In this document: piece by piece, positions 7,406 through 14,839 of the stretch | How the letters are laid out: each line of letters begins with the position of its first letter | Numbering within the stretch: the stretch's first letter is position 1 | Source of the DNA: Halobacteriales archaeon QH_8_67_36 | GTDB lineage: Archaea > Halobacteriota > Halobacteria > Halobacteriales > Haloarculaceae | Length of the DNA stretch: 16,681 nt | Direction: 5' to 3' | Assembly: GCA_003021755.1 (NCBI GenBank) | Contig: PXQZ01000080.1 | Span: 13,456 to 30,136, forward strand | The notes under the pieces: model-generated | Database searches by the model: none | What the model was told of the DNA's origin: nothing | Seen by the model: only the letters and a program-made list of their open reading frames with translations | Translations under genes and position numbers: made by a program

Positions 7406-7414
7406 CGAATAAAC
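7406..7414 (-). promoter_or_regulatory. Possible TATA box for the dehydrogenase gene
   Basis: Read on the minus strand this is GTTTATTCG, about 45 bases before the ATG at 7365. It would place transcription start roughly 18 bases before the codon. It is one of two AT-rich blocks in the 120 bp divergent intergenic region; the other faces the plus-strand gene. Confidence 0.45.
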
Positions 7415-7449
7415 GCGCAACAACTGGAAGGTGTGCTGCCGTCGAACCC

Positions 7450-7457
7450 TTTATTGG
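7450..7457 (+). promoter_or_regulatory. Possible TATA box for the MTH865-family gene
   Basis: TTTATTGG lies about 32 bases before the ATG at 7486, giving a very short or absent leader. Just downstream is an imperfect palindrome GGTTGTGCAACC (7461-7472) between the TATA box and the start, where a repressor could bind. Confidence 0.5.
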
Positions 7458-7485
7458 CTGGGTTGTGCAACCGATAGGACAACAG

Positions 7486-7734
7486 ATGGTCGACAAAGCC
7501 GAACTCCGCGAGCAGTTCACCGAGGCGTTTCAGGACGCAGACTACCCCGTCGCCAGTCCGATGGACCTCGTGCCGGCACTGCCCGCCGGCCCGTCGACGA
7601 AGTTCGAGTCGGGCGAATTCTCGATGACCGCGATGGAGTTAAACACCAAGCTCGACGGGGAGTTCCCCTACGAGAGCGTCGACGAGTTCGTCGACGACGT
7701 GATGTCGTCGCTGGAGTCACGGGACCTCATCTAG
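7486..7734 (+). CDS. MTH865-like family protein
   Basis: This is an 82-residue acidic soluble protein. The sequence ELREQFTEAFQDADYPVASPMDLVPALPAGPSTKF followed by a conserved 'EFSMTAMEL' stretch and a final helix matches my memory of the MTH865 family, which adopts an EF-hand-like fold without known metal binding. Its function is not established. The ATG at 7486 is preceded by a TATA-like block at 7450-7457. The 3' end overlaps the convergent membrane-protein gene by eight bases. The family assignment is from recognition of the overall pattern, so it is good but not certain. Confidence 0.75.
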   Translation: MVDKAELREQFTEAFQDADYPVASPMDLVPALPAGPSTKFESGEFSMTAMELNTKLDGEFPYESVDEFVDDVMSSLESRDLI

Positions 7735-8212
7735 GCGCGACGGCGACCACGGCGACCGTGACGGCGATACCGAGCGCCAGCAGCGCGTAGTTCGCTAGCG
7801 TGTTGTCCGCCCGGCAGACGCCGAACGTGTAGTGGCGGTCCGAGACCGGCCAGAACGGGTTGATTCCCATCGGCGTGATGACGTCGGCGAGCAGGTGCGA
7901 GACGACGGTCGCGGTGCCGACGGTGAAGCCGACAGCCGCGAGTTCGGCGGCCGTCCCGACCCCCGCATCGCTCCCGACAAGCCAGCCGGCAGCGGCCAGA
8001 ACCGCGCCCACGGCGACTGCGAACCCCAGCGTGTGCGTCACGCCGCGGTGCTGAACGCCGGGCAGGCGCTGGTCGACGTCGGGGAGCGACGACAGCGCCA
8101 GCGAGACGCCGCCGCCGGCCACGGCGAGCGTCGGTCGCCCGGCGATTATCAAGGCGAGTCCCAACGGCGCGTAGACGACGAGTGTGGTCCCCTGATGGCC
8201 CAGCCGGTACAT
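7727..8212 (-). CDS. YdjM-like metal-dependent hydrolase family membrane protein
   Basis: This 161-residue membrane protein carries the YdjM/DUF457 pattern. It has an N-terminal MYRLGHQG, the acidic SLPDVDQRLPG with histidines in QHRGVTH (residues 43-60), then SHLLADVITPMGINPFWP (105-122) and a late helix. The conserved His6, Asp45, Asp47, His55, His60, His106 and Asp110 resemble a metal site at the membrane face, hence the usual name of putative metal-dependent hydrolase; bacterial YdjM is LexA-regulated. No substrate is known. The start at 8212 is the ATG just before the conserved N-terminus. A short TTACAG block at 8237-8242 on the minus strand, inside an inverted repeat, could be its promoter. 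Confidence 0.82.
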   Translation of the reverse strand: MYRLGHQGTTLVVYAPLGLALIIAGRPTLAVAGGGVSLALSSLPDVDQRLPGVQHRGVTHTLGFAVAVGAVLAAAGWLVGSDAGVGTAAELAAVGFTVGTATVVSHLLADVITPMGINPFWPVSDRHYTFGVCRADNTLANYALLALGIAVTVAVVAVAPR

Positions 8213-8228
8213 ACCGAGCTGTTGGCGC

Positions 8229-8249
8229 CCGACAGCCTGTAACTGTCGG
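8229..8249. repeat. Perfect 7-base inverted repeat upstream of the YdjM-like gene
   Basis: CCGACAG and CTGTCGG are separated by seven bases, 17 bases before the start of the minus-strand gene. It overlaps the region where that gene's promoter would lie, so it could be an operator or a leader hairpin. Short inverted repeats arise by chance in GC-rich DNA. Confidence 0.35.
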
Positions 8250-8332
8250 TTGGGACGGAGCGGTGGTCCAGGCCGGCCCGGGGTTGGCCACGGCTGTGAG
8301 CGGGACAGAACGGTCCATGCCAGTGGCCGGGC

Positions 8333-8339
8333 TTATATA
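8333..8339 (+). promoter_or_regulatory. Strong TATA box (TTATATA) for the 50-residue membrane protein
   Basis: The best archaeal TATA box in the window. Its centre is 25 bases before the ATG at 8361, the spacing of a leaderless haloarchaeal transcript. It supports the short gene as real. Confidence 0.7.
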
Positions 8340-8360
8340 GTCGGCGCGGCAAGGACGGCT

Positions 8361-8513
8361 ATGTTACTGCTGGCGGTCGTCGAGACCCTCGTCGCCACCT
8401 TCGGTCCCTTTCTCATCCCGGCGACCCTGTTCGTACTGGGAGCCATCGGCTACTTGTGTCTCTATCTACTGACACGTGCCCGCCGAGAGACGTACACCGA
8501 CGACCGGTCGTGA
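8361..8513 (+). CDS. Small single-pass membrane protein, 50 residues
   Basis: This encodes one long hydrophobic segment (about residues 2-37, interrupted by GPFLIP) followed by a charged tail RARRETYTDDRS, so one or two membrane passes are likely. I do not recognise the family. It is believable as a gene because a textbook TATA box sits 25 bases before the ATG and because the frame is entirely used by hydrophobic codons. Its stop codon TGA (8511-8513) is also the first three bases of palindromic element copy 3, so the element may have altered the original C-terminus. It is divergent from the YdjM-like gene. Confidence 0.65.
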   Translation: MLLLAVVETLVATFGPFLIPATLFVLGAIGYLCLYLLTRARRETYTDDRS

Positions 8514-8596
8514 GACGGATTATTGTAGCGATTTACCGGTATGTGCCGACCCCGGAGTCGGCACAATCCGGAAACAATCTACAATAAACCGTATGA
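8511..8596 (+). repeat. Palindromic element, copy 3 of 3
   Basis: This is an 86 bp element with outer arms GACGGATTATTGTAG and CTACAATAAACCGTAT (two mismatches in the stem) and a perfect inner stem TGTGCCGAC with GTCGGCACA. The core TGTAGCGATTTACCGGTAT is at 8524-8542. Its first TGA is the stop codon of the upstream small membrane protein. It ends TATGA, 82 bp before the DtxR-family gene. Confidence 0.9.
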
Positions 8597-8656
8597 GACG
8601 GCCGAGGGCGATTATGATATGGCACAGATATTGTTTTGGAACAGTACGTTTTTCAG

Positions 8657-8670
8657 TTAGACCCGTCTAA
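8657..8670. promoter_or_regulatory. Candidate operator (TTAGAC-CC-GTCTAA) before the DtxR-family gene
   Basis: A perfect six-base inverted repeat around a CC centre, 9 to 22 bases before the ATG at 8679. It lies at the place where bound protein would block the start of transcription or translation. DtxR/MntR-family proteins bind AT-edged palindromes that begin with TTAG or TTTAG, so autoregulation by the downstream gene is the natural reading. It is inferred from symmetry and position only. Confidence 0.6.
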
Positions 8671-8678
8671 ATCCTCTC

Positions 8679-9368
8679 ATGTTGAGCGCGAAGATGGAGG
8701 ACTATCTGAAGGCTATCTACCGGCTCGAACGGGAGGGTGACCCCCCCATTGCGACCTCGACACTCGCCGACACGCTGGAGGTGACCCCGCCGACCGCGAC
8801 GAGCATGATCGAAAAGCTCGCCGACCGCGGCCTCGTCGAACGCGAGAAGTACAAGGGCGTCACCCTCACGCCCGAGGGAGAAACGGTCGCGCTGGAGGTC
8901 ATCCGCCACCACCGGCTGCTGGAAACCTTTCTCACCGAGGAACTCGGATACGACTGGTCGGAGGTCCACGAGGAAGCGGAGGTTCTTGAACACCACATCA
9001 GTGAGGCGTTCGAGCGCCGAGTCGCTGCCGCGCTCAACGACCCGGAAGTCGACCCCCACGGGGACCCGATTCCCAGCGACTCGCTCGACTCCATCGACGA
9101 CGTCCCGGCGTCGGCGCTGGCCGACCACGGCGAGGGGACCCGGCTGCTGGTCGCCCGCGTCCGTGACCGCGACCCCGAGGAACTCACGTATCTCGACGGG
9201 GCCGGTATCCGTCCGGGTGTCGAACTCGTCGTCGACGAGGTCGCCCCCATCGGGATGGTGACTGTCAGGCTCGACAGCGGCGAGACGGTGGCGCTGCCCG
9301 ACCACATCGCCGACGCCATCCAGGTCCGGCACCCCGACGAGATCGCCGAAGAGGTGGGCGAGGTGTGA
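8679..9368 (+). CDS. DtxR/MntR-family metal-dependent transcriptional regulator
   Basis: This 229-residue protein has three parts: a winged helix (about residues 1-65, recognition region VTPPTATSMIEKLADRGLVER), a dimerisation and metal domain (70-135, ending DPHGDPIP) and a C-terminal FeoA/SH3-like domain (about 150-220). Aligned by eye to Bacillus MntR, metal ligands Asp8, His78, Glu101, Glu104 and His105 are kept, while the position of MntR Glu11 is Lys11. Members of this family bind manganese or iron and then repress uptake or activate efflux genes. A palindromic site sits just before the start. The stop overlaps the start of a GDT1-family transporter (GTGA), so regulator and transporter form one operon, which favours manganese as the signal. 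Confidence 0.88.
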   Translation: MLSAKMEDYLKAIYRLEREGDPPIATSTLADTLEVTPPTATSMIEKLADRGLVEREKYKGVTLTPEGETVALEVIRHHRLLETFLTEELGYDWSEVHEEAEVLEHHISEAFERRVAAALNDPEVDPHGDPIPSDSLDSIDDVPASALADHGEGTRLLVARVRDRDPEELTYLDGAGIRPGVELVVDEVAPIGMVTVRLDSGETVALPDHIADAIQVRHPDEIAEEVGEV

Positions 9369-10072
9369 GCGAGGCGACGTGGCTCGGCGTCGTCGCCATC
9401 GCCGCCGGCGCCCAGCTGGCCGTCCTGCCGGGCGAGAAGGTCCAGTTCATCATCGCGGGGCTCTCGACGCGGTTCCATCCGGCGATGGTCGTCGCCGCCG
9501 CGGGCACGGCCTTCGCCGGCTGGACGGCGCTCGAAGTGTGGCTCGGACGGGCAGTGACCGAACTCCTCCCGGGTATCTACCTCGACGCGATGACGGCCGC
9601 GCTGTTCGTCCTCTTTGCCTATCTCCTCTTCCGGACTGCGCCCGCGAGCGACGCGCCCGACCGGGAGGCCGCCACGAGCACGCTGACCGACGGCGGCGAA
9701 CTCGACGTGCGCGTGCCGGTTGTGGACTGGCAGGTCCCGAACAGGCTCGGCGGCTTTCTCCCCATTTTCGCGCTGATGGCCTTCGGCGAGTTCGGCGACA
9801 AGACACAGCTCATCACCGTCTCGCTGGCCGCCCAGTACCCCGCCTTCGGGACGGCCATCTGGACCGGCGAGATGCTCGCCATCGTCCCCGTCAGCATCGC
9901 CAACGCCCTGTTCTTCCACCGGTTCTCCCACCGGTTCGACCTCCGGACGGCACATCTCGTCGGCGCCGGCCTGTTCCTCTTTTTCGCCGCCGACTTCGCC
10001 GTCGAGGTCGTCCTCGGTGTCTCGCTGTGGGAGAGTCTCGTCACGGCGGCGGCGAACGCGCTTCCGCCGTGA
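9365..10072 (+). CDS. GDT1/TMEM165 (UPF0016) family cation transporter
   Basis: This 235-residue protein is built as two homologous halves of about three helices each, joined by a polar loop (residues 93-125). The second half carries the family signature EFGDKTQ (142-148). The corresponding place in the first half reads LPGEKVQF (21-28), so the usual acidic E-x-G-D-K-T motif is altered there. Characterised members move manganese or calcium across membranes, and bacterial ones act as manganese exporters. The GTG start overlaps the stop of the DtxR/MntR-like gene by four bases, which suggests tight co-expression. The likely role is manganese homeostasis at the cytoplasmic membrane. Ion and direction are inferred from family and context. 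Confidence 0.83.
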   Translation: MSEATWLGVVAIAAGAQLAVLPGEKVQFIIAGLSTRFHPAMVVAAAGTAFAGWTALEVWLGRAVTELLPGIYLDAMTAALFVLFAYLLFRTAPASDAPDREAATSTLTDGGELDVRVPVVDWQVPNRLGGFLPIFALMAFGEFGDKTQLITVSLAAQYPAFGTAIWTGEMLAIVPVSIANALFFHRFSHRFDLRTAHLVGAGLFLFFAADFAVEVVLGVSLWESLVTAAANALPP

Positions 10073-10190
10073 AGTTCACGACTGAAGGTTTCCACACCCG
10101 TCTGCTTACGTTTCGAATCTCCTGGCCACCTACTACGTATCGAACCCAGTGACAAACCGCATCAAAGGGGAGGCCCTACTAGCATACGAC

Positions 10191-12923
10191 ATGAACGACA
10201 GAACCGTACGCCTGGAACTGACGGGGATGAGCTGTGCGAACTGTTCGGGAACCATCGAGGACCGCGTCGGCGAACTGGACGGCGTCTCGGCGGTCGACGC
10301 CAACTACGCCACCGACAAGGGAAGCGTCACCTACGACCCCGAGCGAGTCTCGCCGTCGGACATCGTCGACGCCGTCCACGACGCCGGCTACGGCGTCACC
10401 ACGGAGGCGGCGACCATCGGCATCACTGACATGTCGTGTGCGAACTGCGCGGAGACGAACACGGAGGCCCTGGAACGTGTGGAGGGCGTCGTCTCCGCGG
10501 ACGTAAACTACGCCACCGACGAGGCACAGGTCAGCTACCTCCCGTCGGTGGCCTCGCTGTCTGCGCTCTACGACGCCATCGAGGACGCCGGCTACTCGCC
10601 CGTGCGGGAGGGCGAGAGCGCCAAAGGCGGCGAGGAGTCCTCCGGCGAGCGCCGCGACGCCGCCCGGAACGAGGCGGTCCGCAAACAGCGGCGACTGACC
10701 TGCTTTGGTGCCGCGCTCTCGCTGCCGCTGCTCGTGTTCATGGCCGACCACCTGCTCTCGCTGGGGCTGTTCGGGGAGCGTCTGCTGGGGGTGCCGCTGG
10801 GTTGGGTGCAGTTCGCGCTCGTGACCCCGGTCCAGATCGCGTTAGGCAAGCCGTTCTTCGAGAACGCGTACCAGGCGCTCGTGAAGAACCGCCGGGCCAA
10901 CATGGACGTGCTCATCGCACTGGGCTCCTCGACGGCGTACGGCTACAGCGTCGTCGCGCTGCTGGGGCTCATCGCCAGCACGGGACTGTACTTCGACACC
11001 GCCGCGTTCATCCTGGTGTTCATCACGCTGGGGAACTACCTCGAAGCCCGCTCGAAGTCACGGGCGGGCGCCGCCATCCGGGAGCTACTGGAGATGGAGG
11101 CCGACACGGCCACCGTCGTCCGCGAGGACGGCAGCGAGGAGGAGACGCCGCTCTCCGAGGTCGCGGTCGGCGACCTGCTGAAGATCCAGCCCGGCGAGAA
11201 GATTCCCACTGACGGCGTGGTCCGCGATGGCGACAGCGCCGTCGACGAATCGATGGTCACCGGCGAGTCGGTCCCCGTCGAGAAGAGCGGGGGCGACGAG
11301 GTCATCGGCGCGACGGTGAACCAGAACGGCGTCCTCGAAATCGAGGCGACGAAGGTCGGCTCGGAGACGGCGCTCCAGCGGATCGTCGAGCGCGTCAAAC
11401 GGGCCCAGTCGCGCCAGCCCGACATCCAGAACGTCGCCGACCGCATCTCGGCGTACTTCGTGCCCGCGGTCATCGCCAACGCCCTGTTGTGGGCGGTCAT
11501 CTGGGCGCTGTTCCCCGAGGCACTGGCCGGCTTCGTCGCGGCCGTCCCGGTCTGGGGGCTCGCCGCCGGCGGGCCCGCCGCCGTGGGCGTCACCGAGTTC
11601 GCCGTCGTCGTCTTCGCCTCCGCGGTGCTCATCGCCTGTCCCTGCGCGCTGGGGCTGGCAACGCCCGCCGCGACGATGGTCGGGACGACAATCGGCGCGC
11701 GCAACGGCGTCCTGTTCGAGGGCGGCGACGTGCTCGAAACGGTGCGGGACGTCGACACCGTCGTCTTCGACAAGACCGGCACCCTGACCGAGGGCGCGAT
11801 GGAACTGACCGACGTCGAGGTGGTCGAGCCGGCCGCTGACGGTGGGGACCCTGCTGCCGCAACCGACGGCGGCGAGCCGAGTGATGCGAGACGAGCCACG
11901 TCGGAGCCCCACTCCGACGGCGGCACCCTCGAAGGGCGGCCCGAACGCACAGAGGAGTTCGTCCTCGAACTCGCCGCCAGCGCCGAGAGCGGCAGCGAAC
12001 ACCCGCTGGCCGAGGCCATCGTCGAGGGCGCCCGCGAGCGCGGCGTCGACTTTGCCGACGCTGACGAGTTCGAGAACGTTCCCGGCCACGGCGTCAGGGC
12101 GACCACCGAACACGGCGAGGTACTCGTGGGGAACCGCAAGCTACTGGAAGACAACGGCGTGGACGCCGAACCGGCCGAGGAGCACATGGACGCGCTGGAG
12201 CGGGCGGGGAAGACGGCGATGCTGGTGGCGCTCGCGGACGGTCGGCCGGGCGAGGCCGACCGGTCGCGAGCAGAAAGCCGGCCGGGCGAGGCCAACCGGT
12301 CGCCGGAACCGGACTTCCGTCTCGTCGGCGTCGTCGCCGACGCGGACACGGTCAAGAAGAGCGCGAAGCGGGCCGTCTCGGACCTTCACGAGCGGGGACT
12401 GGACGTGTGGATGATAACGGGCGACAACGGCCGGACCGCCCGCGCTGTCGCCGAGCAGGTCGGCATCGACCCCGACAGCGTTCGGGCCGAGGTGGTGCCC
12501 GAGGAGAAGGCCGCCGCCGTCGAGGACATCCAGAAAGACGGCAGCCGGGCGATGATGGTCGGCGACGGGGTTAACGACGCCCCCGCGCTGGCGACGGCGA
12601 CGGTCGGCTGTGCCATCGGCTCGGGCACCGACGTGGCCATCGAGGCCGCCGACGTGACGCTGCTGCGCGACGACCCCGCCGACGTGCTGAAGGCCATCCG
12701 CATCTCCGGGGCCAGCCTCCGGAAGATAAAACAGAACCTCTTCTGGGCGCTGGGGTACAACACGGTGATGATTCCGCTGGCCTCGCTGGGGCTGCTCCAG
12801 CCCGCGCTGGCCGCCGGGGCGATGGCGCTCTCGTCGGTGTCGGTGCTGCTAAACAGCCTCGCGTTCCAGCGTTACACGCCCGACGCGGACTACGAACTGC
12901 TGGGCTCGCTACGGTCCCGGTAG
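10191..12923 (+). CDS. copA: Copper-translocating P1B-type ATPase with two N-terminal metal-binding domains
   Basis: This 910-residue ATPase has two heavy-metal-associated domains with CxxC sites (Cys15/Cys18 and Cys83/Cys86), then eight membrane helices. Motifs in order are TGES (357-360), the intramembrane CPC (483-485), DKTGT (527-531, phosphorylated Asp527), SEHP (602-605), TGDN (743-746) and GDGVNDAP (791-798). YN (856-857) and MALSS (878-882) in the last two helices are the signature of the Cu+ (1B-1) group, so it exports Cu+ (or Ag+) from the cytoplasm. The nucleotide domain holds two non-conserved hydrophilic inserts (about 546-585 and 684-705), the second an internal repeat. I prefer ATG 10191; an in-frame GTG at 10149 would add 14 unlikely residues. 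It follows the manganese-type operon by 118 bp and may have its own promoter. Confidence 0.93.
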   Translation: MNDRTVRLELTGMSCANCSGTIEDRVGELDGVSAVDANYATDKGSVTYDPERVSPSDIVDAVHDAGYGVTTEAATIGITDMSCANCAETNTEALERVEGVVSADVNYATDEAQVSYLPSVASLSALYDAIEDAGYSPVREGESAKGGEESSGERRDAARNEAVRKQRRLTCFGAALSLPLLVFMADHLLSLGLFGERLLGVPLGWVQFALVTPVQIALGKPFFENAYQALVKNRRANMDVLIALGSSTAYGYSVVALLGLIASTGLYFDTAAFILVFITLGNYLEARSKSRAGAAIRELLEMEADTATVVREDGSEEETPLSEVAVGDLLKIQPGEKIPTDGVVRDGDSAVDESMVTGESVPVEKSGGDEVIGATVNQNGVLEIEATKVGSETALQRIVERVKRAQSRQPDIQNVADRISAYFVPAVIANALLWAVIWALFPEALAGFVAAVPVWGLAAGGPAAVGVTEFAVVVFASAVLIACPCALGLATPAATMVGTTIGARNGVLFEGGDVLETVRDVDTVVFDKTGTLTEGAMELTDVEVVEPAADGGDPAAATDGGEPSDARRATSEPHSDGGTLEGRPERTEEFVLELAASAESGSEHPLAEAIVEGARERGVDFADADEFENVPGHGVRATTEHGEVLVGNRKLLEDNGVDAEPAEEHMDALERAGKTAMLVALADGRPGEADRSRAESRPGEANRSPEPDFRLVGVVADADTVKKSAKRAVSDLHERGLDVWMITGDNGRTARAVAEQVGIDPDSVRAEVVPEEKAAAVEDIQKDGSRAMMVGDGVNDAPALATATVGCAIGSGTDVAIEAADVTLLRDDPADVLKAIRISGASLRKIKQNLFWALGYNTVMIPLASLGLLQPALAAGAMALSSVSVLLNSLAFQRYTPDADYELLGSLRSR
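12243..12303 (+). repeat. In-frame 36-base tandem duplication inside copA
   Basis: Two 25-base units (12243-12267 and 12279-12303) differ at one base and are spaced by 36 bases. They encode the repeated peptides RPGEADRSRAES and RPGEANRSPEPD in the nucleotide-binding domain. The insert is hydrophilic and lies between the conserved KTAMLVALAD and FRLVGVVADAD segments, so it is probably a surface loop. Confidence 0.8.
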
Positions 12924-12997
12924 TCGCCGAGTTCCCGGCCGGGCGGCAACCGACGCCGAGCAGATAGATTACGTCGGGTTTAGCGACCGGGAGGTCG

Positions 12998-13014
12998 GGC
13001 TCCGAGACGGAGCC
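12998..13014 (+). repeat. Hairpin between copA and the ABC1 kinase gene
   Basis: GGCTCCG and CGGAGCC form a perfect 7-base stem with a three-base AGA loop, about 75 bases after the copA stop. There is no U run after it, so as a terminator it is doubtful; it could lie in the leader of the downstream gene. The rest of the 146 bp gap holds an AT-rich block GATAGATTACG near 12962 and the short palindrome CGTTC-ATAC-GAACG at 13037-13050, about 20 bases before the kinase start. Confidence 0.35.
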
Positions 13015-13069
13015 GGTCGGGGCCGACAGTCCAGTACGTTCATACGAACGGAGGCCCGAGGCAGAGCCA

Positions 13070-14800
13070 GTGAGCGAGTCCCAGTCGGTCGGGCGGAGCC
13101 AATCGCCGCAGGGTCGCCAGCCGTCCGGGCTCGGCGTCCGCCTGCGGGCGCTGTGGCGCGCCCTCGTGGTCGTCCGGCAGTTCGTTCCGTTCGTCTGGGT
13201 GTGGGCCAGAGACCGCAAGCGATTCCTTGTTTTCGGCCGCTCCCGAGAGGTCACGAGCGACCAGCGCGGCCAGCGAGCGCGCAGGCTCAAGGAGACGTTC
13301 GTCGACCTGGGGCCGGCCTTCGTCAAGCTCGGACAGATGCTGTCGACGCGGCCCGACGCGCTGCCCGGGGAGTACATCGAGGTTCTCTCCGAACTGCAGG
13401 ACAGGGTCCCGCCGGCGCCGTGGTCGGCCATCGAGCCGCGGCTGGAAGCCGAACTGGACGGGCCCGTCGCGGCGCAGTTCGACGGGTTCGACACCGACCC
13501 AATCAGCGGGGCGTCGCTGGGGCAGGTGTACGAAGCGACGATCGACGGTGAGCGCGTCGCCGTGAAGGTGTTGCGGCCCGGGATTCGAGCGCGCGTCGAA
13601 TCGGATCTGCGAGTCCTGGAGACGCTGACGCCGGTGCTGGCCCGGGGTGCTGACCCGGCACAGGCCTACACCCTGGAGAACCTGAGCGAGGAGTTCGCGG
13701 CCACGATCCGAGAGGAGATGGACTACGGCCACGAGGCCCGGATGCTCCGTGACATCGGCGCGAGCGTCGCCGACCGCGACGACGTGGCCATCCCCGAAGT
13801 CGTCGGGAGCCACTCGACGGACCGCGTGGTGACGATGACGTATCTCGACGGCGTGAAGATCGACGACGTGGCTCGCATCGACGAACTGGGCATCGACCGG
13901 GCGGACCTCGTCCAGCGGCTGGAGGAGGTGTACATCCGGATGATAGTCGAGGACGGGCGGTTCCACGCCGACCCACATCCCGGCAACCTCGCCGTCCAGG
14001 CCGACGGGACGCTCGTCTTCTACGACTTCGGGATGACCGGTCGACTCGGACCCCGTACCCGCGAGCAGCTGATGGAGTTCTACGTCGGGCTGGCGACCGA
14101 CGACGTCGAGCGGGTGATGGACGCGTTCGTCGCAATGGGAGCGCTGGACCCGAACGCCAACCGCGAGGTGATGGCCGAGGCCTTCGAGATCGCCATCGAG
14201 CAGTTCCGCGGCGAGGACATCAGCGAGTATCGGGTCGAGCAGCTGGTCGGCCAGTTCGAGACGCAGCTTTACGAGTTCCCGATGCGCCTGCCGCTGGACC
14301 TGGCACTCGTCGTTCGCGTGACTACCGTCCTCGATGGCGTCTGTCGGACGCTCGACCCCGGCTTCGACTTCATCGAGGTAATCACCGACTACGTGATGGA
14401 ACAGGGCGGGGCCGACGGGGGCGACGCCATCCGCGAGGAGGTGCAGGAGACGGTCACCCGCGGCACCCGGTCGCTCGTGACGACGACCCCACGCGCCGAG
14501 CGGGCACTCGACATCGCCCAGCGCGGCGAGCTGACGCTGGAGACCGTCCTCAGGGACGGCGACGGGCTCGCACGGACGATGGCCCGGCGGCTCCTGCTGG
14601 GGTTCGTCGCGGCGGCCGGGATTCCGGTCGCGGCCTTCTTCTACGCGACGGCGGGGCTGTCGTCGACGGCGCTGGCGCTTGGTGTCACCGGACTCTCGCT
14701 GCTGGTACTCGCCTGGTCGTTCCGTCGGTCGCGTGCCAGCAGCCTCGGAACGCCGCAGTTCACCCGCCACGAGATGCGCCAGCGAAACGGCGGCGAGTAG
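13070..14800 (+). CDS. ABC1/UbiB-family (AarF) atypical protein kinase with C-terminal membrane helices
   Basis: This 576-residue protein is of the UbiB/ADCK/ABC1 family. Seen in order are the family-specific KxGQ motif in FVKLGQMLSTRPD (residues 84-96), the glycine-loop substitute SGASLGQV (146-153), the lysine in VAVKVLRPG (Lys166), HADPHPGN (299-306) with the catalytic Asp301 and metal-binding Asn306, and the DFG motif (319-321). Two hydrophobic helices at about 503-547 would anchor it to the membrane, as in UbiB. Family members are ATPases or kinases that support isoprenoid-quinone synthesis or lipid handling; in a haloarchaeon menaquinone or lipid homeostasis is an inference. No ATG suits the start; GTG 13070 gives a charged, variable N-terminus before the conserved region. 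It is convergent with the photolyase gene. Confidence 0.87.
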   Translation: MSESQSVGRSQSPQGRQPSGLGVRLRALWRALVVVRQFVPFVWVWARDRKRFLVFGRSREVTSDQRGQRARRLKETFVDLGPAFVKLGQMLSTRPDALPGEYIEVLSELQDRVPPAPWSAIEPRLEAELDGPVAAQFDGFDTDPISGASLGQVYEATIDGERVAVKVLRPGIRARVESDLRVLETLTPVLARGADPAQAYTLENLSEEFAATIREEMDYGHEARMLRDIGASVADRDDVAIPEVVGSHSTDRVVTMTYLDGVKIDDVARIDELGIDRADLVQRLEEVYIRMIVEDGRFHADPHPGNLAVQADGTLVFYDFGMTGRLGPRTREQLMEFYVGLATDDVERVMDAFVAMGALDPNANREVMAEAFEIAIEQFRGEDISEYRVEQLVGQFETQLYEFPMRLPLDLALVVRVTTVLDGVCRTLDPGFDFIEVITDYVMEQGGADGGDAIREEVQETVTRGTRSLVTTTPRAERALDIAQRGELTLETVLRDGDGLARTMARRLLLGFVAAAGIPVAAFFYATAGLSSTALALGVTGLSLLVLAWSFRRSRASSLGTPQFTRHEMRQRNGGE

Positions 14801-14839
14801 CCGCCGCAAACACACGCAGTACTGCCTGGGAAAGCCACG

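Noticed and set aside
3334..8596. CRISPR array
   Set aside because: The three repeats are kilobases apart with whole genes between them and are long palindromes, not short regularly spaced repeats.
8593..8670. Short frame beginning with the ATG at the end of element copy 3
   Set aside because: It has only 25 codons, ends inside the candidate operator and has no recognisable protein character; the ATG is simply part of the element end.
10149..10190. Longer CopA start at the GTG upstream
   Set aside because: The extra 14 residues are not like a metal-binding domain start and the ATG at 10191 lies just before the conserved first domain; the GTG cannot be fully excluded.
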